Source: Parvibaculum sp039973015
Lineage (GTDB): Bacteria; Pseudomonadota; Alphaproteobacteria; Parvibaculales; Parvibaculaceae
Assembly (NCBI RefSeq): GCF_039973015.1
Contig: NZ_JBDWLT010000003.1
Span: 166,086-230,085, forward strand
Reading direction: 5' to 3'
Length of the DNA stretch: 64,000 nt
Below, piece after piece: positions 22,386 through 30,654 of the stretch (position 1 is its first letter; each line of letters opens with the position of its first letter). Made by a program: the position numbers and the translations under genes. The notes beneath the pieces are model-generated. The model was not told the origin of the DNA. It saw only the letters and a program-made list of their open reading frames with translations, and made no database searches.

Positions 22386-23276
22386 ATGCCGCTCAATAGC
22401 ATGACAGGTTTTGCCCGCGTCGGGGGTGCCCATGGCGCCGTGCGCTGGCATTGGGAGCTGCGAAGCGTCAACGGCAAGGGGCTCGATGCCCGGCTGCGCC
22501 TGCCGGCCGGTCTTGACGGCATCGAAACGAAATTGCGTACAGAGCTCGCGCGGCATCTGAAGCGCGGCAATTGTCAGATCAATCTCGTACTCGAGCGTAC
22601 AGGCGAAGCCGCGCCTCTTCGTGTCAATCGCGCTGCGCTTCAGGTTGTGCTGGAAGCAATTGAAGACCTCCAGAAAAACATCGAGGTCATGCCCCCCCGG
22701 CCGGAAGGCATCCTCGCCCTCAAGGGGGTGCTGGAGAATGCCGAAGACGTGGCGGCGGACGAGGAAGCGAAGTCGGCCCTGGAAGCCGCGCTGACGGCTT
22801 CATTTGCCGAGGGGGCAAAAGCGCTGGCGGAGGCCCGCGCTCAGGAAGGCGCGAAGCTCGAAGCGGTACTGACCGGCCATGTCGGCGAAATTGAGCGGTT
22901 GACGTACGCGGCGGCGGATTGTCCGGCGGCGGCCCCTGCTGCCCTGCAATCGCGGCTCAAGGAGCAATTGCAGGAATTGCTGGGAGATGCGACTGCAATT
23001 GCAGAAGATCGCGTTGCGCAGGAAGCGGCGCTGCTTGCAACCCGCGCGGACATTCGCGAGGAAATCGACCGGTTGAAGGCCCATGTCGAGCAAGCTCGCG
23101 AATTGCTCGGCAGCAAGGAGGCTGTGGGGCGACGTCTCGACTTTCTCACGCAAGAGTTCAATCGCGAGGCGAACACGCTTTGCTCCAAAGCCGCGGATGT
23201 CAGCCTCACACGGATCGGTCTCGATCTGAAGGCGGTAATCGATCAGTTCCGTGAACAGATTCAGAATGTGGAGTAA
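22386..23276 (+). CDS. yicC: YicC family endoribonuclease-like protein
   Basis: 296 residues. The N-terminal YicC_N domain begins with the hallmark LNSMTGFARV, followed by ELRSVNGKGLD. A coiled-coil-rich middle leads to the C-terminal DUF1732 domain with GRRLDFLTQEFNREANTLCSK. YicC of E. coli has been reported to act as an RNase. The start at 22386 gives the usual few residues before SMTGFA. It is followed nine bases later by gmk, a pairing conserved in Proteobacteria. Confidence 0.94.
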   Translation: MPLNSMTGFARVGGAHGAVRWHWELRSVNGKGLDARLRLPAGLDGIETKLRTELARHLKRGNCQINLVLERTGEAAPLRVNRAALQVVLEAIEDLQKNIEVMPPRPEGILALKGVLENAEDVAADEEAKSALEAALTASFAEGAKALAEARAQEGAKLEAVLTGHVGEIERLTYAAADCPAAAPAALQSRLKEQLQELLGDATAIAEDRVAQEAALLATRADIREEIDRLKAHVEQARELLGSKEAVGRRLDFLTQEFNREANTLCSKAADVSLTRIGLDLKAVIDQFREQIQNVE

Positions 23277-23285
23277 CACCGTCAG

Positions 23286-23924
23286 ATGACCGGGATTGAT
23301 ATTCATCGGCGTGGCCTGATGCTTGTCCTGTCCTCGCCGTCAGGTGCGGGCAAGACGACGCTGTCGCGCCGTCTACTGGAAAGCGATGCCGAGATCGAAA
23401 TGTCGGTCTCTGCGACAACGCGCAAACCCCGCCCCGGTGAGCAGGAGGGCAGGGATTACTTTTTTCTGAGTACGGAAGATTTTGGGATCATGCGCAATCG
23501 TGGCGAGTTCCTCGAACATGCCAAGGTCTTCGGGAATTACTACGGGACACCGAAGGCACCTGTGGAAGATGCGCTTTCCCGCGGACAAGACGTTCTTTTC
23601 GACATCGACTGGCAGGGTACGCAGCAACTCGATGAGACGGCGCAGGAAGATATCGTGAAGGTCTTCATCCTGCCGCCATCTGTGCACGATCTTGAAAAAC
23701 GCCTGAAAGCGCGCGCGCAGGACCCTGCCGAGGTCGTTGCGGAGCGTATGGCCAAAGCTTCCGACGAAATCAGTCACTATCAGGAATATGAGTACATCAT
23801 CATCAACGAAGATATGGACAAGGCTTTTGCCGAGCTGCAGGCGATCCTGAAGGCTGAGCGTCTTCGCCGCCGCCGGCTCACGGGTCTTTCCAACTTTGTG
23901 AAACAATTGCGCGAGGCGCTTTAG
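23286..23924 (+). CDS. gmk: Guanylate kinase
   Basis: Phosphorylates GMP to GDP with ATP. 212 residues with the P-loop SSPSGAGKTT (16-25), the GMP-binding segment SVSATTRKPRPGE and DYFF, and DIDWQGTQQL. It ends an otherwise housekeeping block; the sugar cluster starts 12 bases later on the same strand, so the two may be read through together. Confidence 0.97.
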   Translation: MTGIDIHRRGLMLVLSSPSGAGKTTLSRRLLESDAEIEMSVSATTRKPRPGEQEGRDYFFLSTEDFGIMRNRGEFLEHAKVFGNYYGTPKAPVEDALSRGQDVLFDIDWQGTQQLDETAQEDIVKVFILPPSVHDLEKRLKARAQDPAEVVAERMAKASDEISHYQEYEYIIINEDMDKAFAELQAILKAERLRRRRLTGLSNFVKQLREAL

Positions 23925-23936
23925 GGTGGGGACAAA

Positions 23937-24716
23937 ATGACCAAGGTGGTGATACTGGCCGGGGGGCTCGGTACGCGCATATCCGAGGAAAGCCAGCTTC
24001 GGCCAAAGCCGATGATCGAAATCGGCGGGCGTCCGATCCTCTGGCATATCATGAAGATTTATACCCATTTCGGGTTCAACGATTTTGTGATCTGCGTCGG
24101 CTATCGCGGATATATGATCAAGGAATACTTCGCCAACTATGTGCTTCATTCGTCGGACGTGACGGTTGATACGGCGAACCACCAGATCACCTATCATCAG
24201 AAAGCGAGCGAACCCTGGCGCGTCACAATGGTCGATACCGGCCAGGACACGCTGACTGGCGGCCGCATCAAGAGGGTGCGCGACTACCTTGACCCGGATG
24301 AAACATTCTTCATGACCTATGGAGACGGCGTCGCGAATGTGGATATCGCCTCGCTTCTCGCCTTTCATAAATCGCACGGTAAGGAAGCGACCCTCACCAG
24401 CGTTATCCCGCCGGGACGTTATGGCGCGCTGGAACTTGAGGGAAATCAGGTTCGGCGGTTTATCGAAAAGCCCCCCGGGGATAACGCCTGGATCAATGGC
24501 GGTTTTTTCGCACTCGAACCTTCGGTGCTGGATCGCATCGAAGGTGACAAAACACCTTTTGAAGCCGACCCCCTCATGGGGCTTGCCGCCGATGGCGGGC
24601 TCATGAGCTTCAAGCATTCCGGCTTCTGGCAGCCAATGGATACGCTTCGCGAGAAGAATTATCTGGAGGAGCTTTGGTCGGCTGGCAAGGCTCCCTGGAA
24701 GGTATGGAGGGACTAG
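23937..24716 (+). CDS. rfbF: Glucose-1-phosphate cytidylyltransferase
   Basis: Makes CDP-glucose from CTP and glucose-1-phosphate, the entry step to CDP-linked deoxysugars. 259 residues with the nucleotidyltransferase signature ILAGGLGTRISEE (6-18) and RPKPMIEIGGRPILWHIM. The context MTYGDGVANVD carries a metal-binding Asp, and FIEKPPGDNAWINGGFF is typical of RfbF/DdhA. The ribosome-binding site is GGTGGGG. The next gene, the matching 4,6-dehydratase, begins directly after its stop. Confidence 0.94.
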   Translation: MTKVVILAGGLGTRISEESQLRPKPMIEIGGRPILWHIMKIYTHFGFNDFVICVGYRGYMIKEYFANYVLHSSDVTVDTANHQITYHQKASEPWRVTMVDTGQDTLTGGRIKRVRDYLDPDETFFMTYGDGVANVDIASLLAFHKSHGKEATLTSVIPPGRYGALELEGNQVRRFIEKPPGDNAWINGGFFALEPSVLDRIEGDKTPFEADPLMGLAADGGLMSFKHSGFWQPMDTLREKNYLEELWSAGKAPWKVWRD

Positions 24717-25802
24717 TTGAAGATCGACGGCCTCGACAAAGCGTTCTGGAGCGGCAAGCGCGTCCTGCTGACAGGGCACAGCGGCTTCAAGGGTTCGTGG
24801 GCGTCGCTCTGGCTCGCGTCAATGGGTGCCGACGTTACGGGCTTTTCGCTCGCACCTGATACCGATCCGAATCTCTTTGACCTCACGAATATTGCGGGTT
24901 CGATCCGCTCTCACTTCGCAGACTTGCGAGGCATTGATGCGGTGCACCGCGTGGTACAGGAAGCGGCGCCGCAGATCGTTCTCCACATGGCGGCCCAGCC
25001 GCTTGTCCGCCGCTCTTACGTGGATCCGGTCGGCACCTTCGATGCCAATGTGATGGGAACCGTCCATCTTCTTGAGGCACTGCGCAGTGTGGAAACGCTG
25101 GAATCCGTTCTCGTCGTCACCACCGACAAGGTTTACGAAAATGCGGAGCGTGGTGTCTCCTTTCGCGAGGAAGACCCGCTCGGTGGCCATGATCCCTATG
25201 CGGCTTCCAAGGCTGCAGCCGAGATTATCACTTCGTCTTATGCCCGGTCCTTCTTTGAAGAGAAGGGTGTGCGCGTGGCGACGGCGCGCGGGGGCAACGT
25301 GATCGGCGGCGGGGATTTTTCAGAAGACCGGCTTGTGCCGGACATCTGGCGCGCACTGAAGGCAGGACAACCGTTGGTGCTGCGCAACCCCGCTGCGGCG
25401 CGGCCTTGGCAGCACGTGCTCGACTGCCTTTGCGGGTATTTCACCTATGCTCGCGCCCTGACCGAGAGGGCAGAACTTCCGGCAGCTCTCAACTTCGGAC
25501 CGCCGCACGATGCCGTCCCTCTCACTGTTGCGGAGCTGGCGAATGCCGTTCAGTCAGCGCTTGGCGCGGATTGTATTTGGGAGCCCGCAAACGATACCGG
25601 CCCGCGCGAGATGATGACGCTTGAGATCGACAGCCGGAAAGCGCGTTCCGTTCTCGGCTGGAAAGATCAGCTTGCCGGAACGCCTTGCGTCTCCTGGCTC
25701 GCGGACTGGTATCGTGCGTTCAATGCAAAAGCCGATATGCGCGCACGCACGCTCGATCAGATTGCCGCGTATGAAAAACTCTATCGTGGTGAAGCTTCAT
25801 GA
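24717..25802 (+). CDS. rfbG: CDP-glucose 4,6-dehydratase
   Basis: Extended SDR enzyme that converts CDP-glucose to CDP-4-keto-6-deoxyglucose with bound NAD. 361 residues. The N-terminal VLLTGHSGFKGSW motif is the RfbG form of the GxxGxxG loop, where a His replaces the usual Ala. The catalytic Tyr161 and Lys165 lie in DPYAASKAAAE, and ARGGNVIGGGDFSEDRLVPD is also family-typical. The start is the TTG right after the rfbF stop, with GGAGG upstream. No rfbH (3-dehydrase) is present in the cluster, so the route is not the classical 3,6-dideoxyhexose pathway. Confidence 0.93.
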   Translation: MKIDGLDKAFWSGKRVLLTGHSGFKGSWASLWLASMGADVTGFSLAPDTDPNLFDLTNIAGSIRSHFADLRGIDAVHRVVQEAAPQIVLHMAAQPLVRRSYVDPVGTFDANVMGTVHLLEALRSVETLESVLVVTTDKVYENAERGVSFREEDPLGGHDPYAASKAAAEIITSSYARSFFEEKGVRVATARGGNVIGGGDFSEDRLVPDIWRALKAGQPLVLRNPAAARPWQHVLDCLCGYFTYARALTERAELPAALNFGPPHDAVPLTVAELANAVQSALGADCIWEPANDTGPREMMTLEIDSRKARSVLGWKDQLAGTPCVSWLADWYRAFNAKADMRARTLDQIAAYEKLYRGEAS

Positions 25803-26350
25803 GCGCCCGCTTTGACATTGAACGAATGCCGCTTGAGGGTGTCGTCGTGCTGAAACGGAAGCGCATGGGCGATGAGCGTGGCTGGCTGGAACGGCTCTTC
25901 TGCGCGGATGAATTACGCGAGGCCGGATGGTTCTGGCCTGTCGTTCAAATGAACCGAACATATACCGCAAAGACCGGAACGGTACGCGGCATGCACTTCC
26001 AGAATGCGCCGCATGAAGAGGCGAAGCTCGTCACTTGTCTTGCCGGTGAGGTCTTTGATGTCGCGGTCGACATGCGGCGAGGATCGCCAACTTATCTCCG
26101 TTGGCATGGTGAGCGGCTCTCGAATGAGAATGCGACAAGCCTTCTCATTCCACCGGGTTTCGCACATGGCTTCCAGACGCTAACGGACAATGTTGAAATG
26201 CTCTATCTCCATTCGGCTTCCTTCGCGCCGGGTGCCGAGGGTGGTGTAAGAGCAGACGATCCGGCACTTGGCATAGAATGGCCGCTCAGGATTGGTGAGC
26301 GTTCTGAGCGCGACAGAAATCACCCGCTTCTCGGCGGTGGGAAGGAATGA
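25799..26350 (+). CDS. dTDP-4-dehydrorhamnose 3,5-epimerase-like (RmlC family) protein
   Basis: A 183-residue cupin of the RmlC family, which epimerises 4-keto-6-deoxysugar nucleotides at C3 and/or C5. Visible are the catalytic His66 in VRGMHFQ, Lys76 in EAKLV, DVAVDMRRGSPTY, and LIPPGFAHGFQTL. Where RmlC has its late aromatic pair with the catalytic tyrosine, this protein reads SASFAPGAEGG, so the tyrosine may be a phenylalanine. The reaction could therefore differ from classical RmlC, for example single epimerisation. It overlaps rfbG by four bases (ATGA), so the real substrate is probably a CDP-sugar. Confidence 0.85.
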   Translation: MSARFDIERMPLEGVVVLKRKRMGDERGWLERLFCADELREAGWFWPVVQMNRTYTAKTGTVRGMHFQNAPHEEAKLVTCLAGEVFDVAVDMRRGSPTYLRWHGERLSNENATSLLIPPGFAHGFQTLTDNVEMLYLHSASFAPGAEGGVRADDPALGIEWPLRIGERSERDRNHPLLGGGKE

Positions 26351-26359
26351 GGTAGTTTC

Positions 26360-27592
26360 GTGAAATGCCGGCATTGCGGTACACCGCTTGAACAGACTTT
26401 TGTCGATCTCGGCGCCTCGCCGCCTTCCAACGCCTATCTGACGGGGGAAGCACTTGTTGGCCCCGAGGTTTGGTATCCGCTACGCGTACTCGTGTGTACG
26501 AATTGCTGGCTTGTCCAGACGGAAGACCATGCGGGCCGTGAGGAGCTTTTCGCGAGCGACTACGCTTATTTCAGCTCGACCTCATCGGGCTGGCTCAAGC
26601 ATTCGAAGGCCTATGTCGATGAAATGGCAACGCGATTTGGTCTCGATCGTGACAGCATGGTTGTCGAGGTGGCGGCAAATGACGGATATCTTCTTCAATA
26701 CGTGAAGGAGGAGGCCATTCCCTGCTACGGCATCGAGCCGACAGCGAGCACAGCCGCCGCAGCGCGGGAGAAGGGCATCGACATAATCGAACGGTTTTTC
26801 GGTGTCGAGCTTGCCACGGAACTGGCGGAAGCGGGCAGGCAGGCGGACCTCACTGCCGCAAACAATGTTCTTGCCCATGTGCCGGATATCAATGACTTCG
26901 TGTCGGGATTCAAGCGTCTTCTGAAACCGGAAGGCGTCTCGACTTTCGAATTCCCGCATCTTCTCAATCTCGTTCGCCAGACCCAGTTCGATACGATCTA
27001 CCACGAACATTATTCCTATTTGTCGCTCGCCGCCGTCGCACGCATTTTTGCGGCGAACGGCCTTTCTGTTTTCGATGTCGAGGAATTGCCAACCCATGGC
27101 GGGAGCCTGCGGGTATTTGCGCAGCGCAGCGATACGGGTAAACGCGAGCGCACGGACCGCCTTGCAAAAATGGAGAGGATCGAGGCGGAAGCGGGGATAG
27201 AGAATTCGGCTTTCTACAACGGATTTCAGGCGAAGGCCGAAAAAGTGAAGGACGACTTCGTTGCATTCCTCATTGACGCGAAGCGCAAGGGGCTCAAGGT
27301 TGGTGCCTATGGAGCGGCGGCGAAGGGCAACACGCTGATGAACTTTGCCGGCATTCGCCCCGACCTTATCCCCTATGTCGTGGACCGCGCAGCAGCGAAG
27401 CAGGGGAAGTATATGCCTGGAAGCCGCATCCCCATCGTAGACGAGATGCATCTCGAAGCGGATCGCCCGGACCTTATCGTTATCCTTCCCTGGAACATCC
27501 GCGATGAGGTCATGCGGCAACTCGACCATGCGCGCGGGTGGGGCGCACAGTTTGTGACGGCCGTGCCGGAGCTTGCGGTCGTGTCGGGCTGA
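26360..27592 (+). CDS. Sugar-nucleotide C-methyltransferase (TylC3/TcaB9/NovU type)
   Basis: 410 residues in three parts. The N-terminal zinc-binding module has Cys3, Cys6, Cys46 and Cys49. A Rossmann methyltransferase domain has VVEVAANDGYLLQY at about 101-114. The C-terminal Rossmann-like domain (Methyltransf_14 type) has GAYGAAAKGNT and KQGKYMPGSRI. Residues corresponding to the TcaB9 active set are present: Tyr70, His173 in LAHVPD, and the motif YHEH at 214-217. Known relatives transfer a methyl group from SAM to C3 of a 4-keto-6-deoxysugar nucleotide. The gene has a GTG start with GAGGTAG upstream. With rfbF/rfbG ahead, a CDP-3-C-methyl-6-deoxyhexose is the likely product. Confidence 0.88.
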   Translation: MKCRHCGTPLEQTFVDLGASPPSNAYLTGEALVGPEVWYPLRVLVCTNCWLVQTEDHAGREELFASDYAYFSSTSSGWLKHSKAYVDEMATRFGLDRDSMVVEVAANDGYLLQYVKEEAIPCYGIEPTASTAAAAREKGIDIIERFFGVELATELAEAGRQADLTAANNVLAHVPDINDFVSGFKRLLKPEGVSTFEFPHLLNLVRQTQFDTIYHEHYSYLSLAAVARIFAANGLSVFDVEELPTHGGSLRVFAQRSDTGKRERTDRLAKMERIEAEAGIENSAFYNGFQAKAEKVKDDFVAFLIDAKRKGLKVGAYGAAAKGNTLMNFAGIRPDLIPYVVDRAAAKQGKYMPGSRIPIVDEMHLEADRPDLIVILPWNIRDEVMRQLDHARGWGAQFVTAVPELAVVSG

Positions 27593-27604
27593 CGGGAGAC
27601 ACTC

Positions 27605-28462
27605 ATGGCGACGATCACGATAGGCGTTCCTGTCTATAATGGCGCGGCAACACTCGAGAGAAGTCTCGAATGTCTTCGAACGCAGACCTATCGTGATATC
27701 GAAGTGATTGTTTCCGATAATGCATCGACGGATCGTAGTGCCGATATTGCGCAGGGGTTCGCGGATCGTGATCCAAGGTTTCGCGTTGTTCGCCGCGAGA
27801 GTAATGTCGGTCCCGTTCCCAACTTCTTTTCGCTGCTCGAAATGGCGCGATCCGATCTCTTCATGTGGCGAGCCGATGATGACTGGTCGAATGCCGAATA
27901 TGTCGAGGAGCTCAAGGGGAAGTTTGATGAGGACGCGCGGATTAGGCTTGCGGGCCCCGAAACCGTTATTGTTCGGCGGGACGGTTCGATTGCTGGCGTC
28001 AATAGTTTCATCTTGCCTGGTCAGAAACTTCGTGCACGCCGGGTTGGGCACATGCTCATGCGCCTCAGTGCGAGTAGCATTTACGGGCTCTGGCACAAGC
28101 CGACTTTGATGGAAATCCTGTCTCGTACACGCGCCAATTACCCATACATTTGGGCATGGGATCATATGGCGATGGTGCCGGTTATCCTCACCGAAAGCGT
28201 CACCGGCAACAACGCGGCGAAGCTCTATGTCGGCCAACCTGAGGCGGCTAGATACTCTGCGCAGGAGCCAGCCCGCATTATGTGGGAGATGCGTGGTGCT
28301 TTTCGAAAATCCTGCTTCGCCGAACTTCGGCGGCTTGACTGGCCGCTATGGGAGCGCTTGCTGCTTTCACCATACATTCTGAGATATGCGAATGTTCGGG
28401 TGTACCGCTTCTGGAAAACAGTTCGCCGCCAGTTGAGGCAGATCACGGGCAAACGCCACTGA
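27605..28462 (+). CDS. Glycosyltransferase family 2 protein
   Basis: 285 residues with a GT-A fold start TIGVPVYNGAATLERSLE, VSDNASTD, and a metal-binding acidic motif WRADDDW near residue 90. It has no obvious membrane span, and the Arg/Trp-rich C-terminus may contact the membrane. It probably transfers the cluster's special sugar to a surface glycan on the cytoplasmic side. Donor and acceptor cannot be told. It lies 12 bases after the C-methyltransferase, with GGGAGAC as ribosome-binding site. Confidence 0.88.
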   Translation: MATITIGVPVYNGAATLERSLECLRTQTYRDIEVIVSDNASTDRSADIAQGFADRDPRFRVVRRESNVGPVPNFFSLLEMARSDLFMWRADDDWSNAEYVEELKGKFDEDARIRLAGPETVIVRRDGSIAGVNSFILPGQKLRARRVGHMLMRLSASSIYGLWHKPTLMEILSRTRANYPYIWAWDHMAMVPVILTESVTGNNAAKLYVGQPEAARYSAQEPARIMWEMRGAFRKSCFAELRRLDWPLWERLLLSPYILRYANVRVYRFWKTVRRQLRQITGKRH

Positions 28463-28503
28463 GAGCGAGGGCGCGAATCTATTATTCAATTGGGGCAGCG
28501 ACG

Positions 28504-28533
28504 GCAATTCTGTTACAAAATATCAGAAATTGC
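28504..28533. promoter_or_regulatory. Inverted repeat in the only larger gap of the sugar cluster
   Basis: GCAATTCTG (28504-28512) and CAGAAATTGC (28524-28533) form an imperfect inverted repeat in an AT-rich 98-base spacer. It could be an operator or an internal start region for the downstream genes. Confidence 0.3.
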
Positions 28534-28560
28534 GGAAGTTGAGGGCGCCGGACGCTGGAC

Positions 28561-29478
28561 ATGCGGATATTGTTAACCGGGGCATCCGGCTTTGTTGGAC
28601 GGCAGGTTCTTGCCGCGCTGCCCTCTTCCGATGTTGAGGTCCACGCTGTTTCCAGCCGTCGCCCAGCGCCGGACGCAAAGGTCACTTGGCACCGGGCGGA
28701 CCTGCTGACGGACGGCACAGCTGAAGCGCTGGTAAAGACAACCCGCCCGGACTGCATTCTTCATCTCGCCTGGTACGTTGAGCCAGGTCTCTTCTGGACC
28801 GATCCCTCGAACCTTGATTGGACAGCCGCAACCATGAGGCTGGCCTCTGCTGCGGCAGAAAGCGGTGTGAGGAGGTTTGTCGGGGTTGGTACGTGCTACG
28901 AATATGATTGGCCGGCCGCCAGCCCTTGCGTTGAAGAACATACACCGCTTGCCTCTCATACTCTGTACGACACAAGCAAGGACGCCTGCCGCCGCGTGCT
29001 CGCAGCCAGATTCACCGGGGAAGAAACAAGCTTTGCATGGGGAAGGCTCTTTTTTCTTTATGGCCCCCATGAAGCAGCGAACAGACTTGTGTCGTCGGTG
29101 GCGCGCAACTTGATAACGGGAAGAGATGCGCCTTGCTCTCGGGGCACGGCCTTCCGCGATTTCATGGATGTACGAGACGCAGGCGCTGCGTTGGCGGCTC
29201 TTGCCTTGTCCAAAGTGGAAGGTGCGGTAAACATCGGAACGGGCGAGGGGCACAACATTGCAGACATAGCACGGAGGCTGGGCGAGCTTTCGGGAAGGCC
29301 TGAGCTTGTGCGGATAGGCGCCTTACCTGATCGTCAGGGCGAGCCTCCATTCATAGTTGCGGATGCAAATCGGCTCGGCACGGAAGTTGGGTTCAAGAGC
29401 AGCCGTTCATTGGACGAGGGGCTGTCCGACGCACTCGGGTTCTGGCGGACTCATGTTGAGAATGGAGCTACCCGATGA
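28561..29478 (+). CDS. NAD-dependent epimerase/dehydratase (extended SDR)
   Basis: 305 residues. The N-terminal nucleotide-binding loop is LLTGASGFVG (4-13), the catalytic motif is YDTSK near 136-140 with an upstream Thr in GVGTCYEYDW, and FRDFMDVRDAGAAL is typical of sugar-nucleotide epimerases and reductases. In the cluster it is the best candidate for the 4-keto reductase or 4-epimerase that finishes the CDP-sugar after C-methylation. It overlaps the next gene by four bases (ATGA). The exact reaction is inferred from context only. Confidence 0.84.
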   Translation: MRILLTGASGFVGRQVLAALPSSDVEVHAVSSRRPAPDAKVTWHRADLLTDGTAEALVKTTRPDCILHLAWYVEPGLFWTDPSNLDWTAATMRLASAAAESGVRRFVGVGTCYEYDWPAASPCVEEHTPLASHTLYDTSKDACRRVLAARFTGEETSFAWGRLFFLYGPHEAANRLVSSVARNLITGRDAPCSRGTAFRDFMDVRDAGAALAALALSKVEGAVNIGTGEGHNIADIARRLGELSGRPELVRIGALPDRQGEPPFIVADANRLGTEVGFKSSRSLDEGLSDALGFWRTHVENGATR

Positions 29479-30644
29479 GCGCCAACTGCCCTGTATGTGG
29501 GGGGACCACTGCATCGCGTCTGGACGAGCCGCTCGCTATGCCGATCCTCATGAACAGAATTTATGCAACACCCGCAGAGGGTAAGGCAGCCGCTCTTGGA
29601 CCGCTTGAGTTTGTGGCCTGTCCCCGATGTGGCTTCACCTGGAATCTCGCCTTCGATCCCTCGCTTATTGTTTACGACGAGGAGTATGAGAACGATCAAA
29701 CATACTCGCCATCGTTTCGAAACCATATGCGAGATCGCGCTCGAGACGTAGTTGCCTCAGCGTCTGCCGATACTCCCGTTGTCTATCTGGAGGTTGGCTG
29801 CGGTCAGGGGCGGTTCATTGAAGAGGTCATTGCTGCTGCGGGGGAGCGTTTGCAATCGGCCGAAGGGTTCGATCCGGCCTGGCGTGGCTCTGAGGCGACA
29901 GGCCCGGCAGGTAGCCGTATTCATCGAGTTTATTTCAACAAGGACACAGCTTCTCGCCTCGAAAACGAGCCGAATGTCGTTGCGACGCGACACACCATCG
30001 AACATGTGCCCGATCCTGTGGGCTTTCTCAGTGCGATACGAGATGCGCTGGGGCAAGACTCAACCGCCCGCCTGTGGGTTGAGACGCCTTGCGTCGAATG
30101 GATACTTCAAAATCGTGCCATGCAGGATTTCTTCTACGAACATTGCTCGTTGTTTACCGCCAGTTCTCTGGCGTTCGCCCTGGAAAAAGCCGGGTTCGAT
30201 TCTCCGCGTGTCCGGCATGTATTTGGCGGGCAATATCTTTGGGCGGAAGCTGTGGCTTCAGGAGGTGTTCAACCCGGTGAACCGGTTGCCTCCATTCACG
30301 AACCACTGCACAGGGTGAGGGCGGAATTCATCGAGAGATGGAGAACAGAAATTGCTGCTGCCAGTGAAGAGGGTACAGTCGCCCTCTGGGGGGCGGGAGC
30401 AAAAGGTGTCAGCTTTGCAATCCTCGCAGACCCTGAAGGACAGATCATCGATCACGTAATCGACGTCAATCCTGCCAAACAAGGGAAGTATCTACCGCGC
30501 TCGGGTCTTCTGGTCGTACCGCCCGCAGAATCGATTTCGAGGAAAACGAAGACCGTGTTCGTCATGAACCCGAATTACTTTGATGAAATTGCTGCAACTG
30601 CTCGCGAGGTTGGCCTCAACGCGCGATTGGTGCCAATCGACTGA
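29475..30644 (+). CDS. Second TylC3-like zinc-binding methyltransferase
   Basis: 389 residues with the same three-part plan as the protein at 26360-27592: zinc module (Cys5, Cys8, Cys49, Cys52), SAM domain with VYLEVGCGQGRF at 103-114, and C-terminal domain with LWGAGAKGVSF and KQGKYLPRSGL. The active-site area differs. His177 (IEHVPD) and the Glu-His pair (222-223) are kept, but the position equal to TcaB9 Tyr222 is Phe220, and the motif reads FYEH instead of YHEH. It may act on a different carbon or a different substrate. It overlaps the upstream epimerase gene, which argues for a linked step. Confidence 0.82.
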   Translation: MSANCPVCGGTTASRLDEPLAMPILMNRIYATPAEGKAAALGPLEFVACPRCGFTWNLAFDPSLIVYDEEYENDQTYSPSFRNHMRDRARDVVASASADTPVVYLEVGCGQGRFIEEVIAAAGERLQSAEGFDPAWRGSEATGPAGSRIHRVYFNKDTASRLENEPNVVATRHTIEHVPDPVGFLSAIRDALGQDSTARLWVETPCVEWILQNRAMQDFFYEHCSLFTASSLAFALEKAGFDSPRVRHVFGGQYLWAEAVASGGVQPGEPVASIHEPLHRVRAEFIERWRTEIAAASEEGTVALWGAGAKGVSFAILADPEGQIIDHVIDVNPAKQGKYLPRSGLLVVPPAESISRKTKTVFVMNPNYFDEIAATAREVGLNARLVPID

Positions 30645-30654
30645 GGAGAATGGA

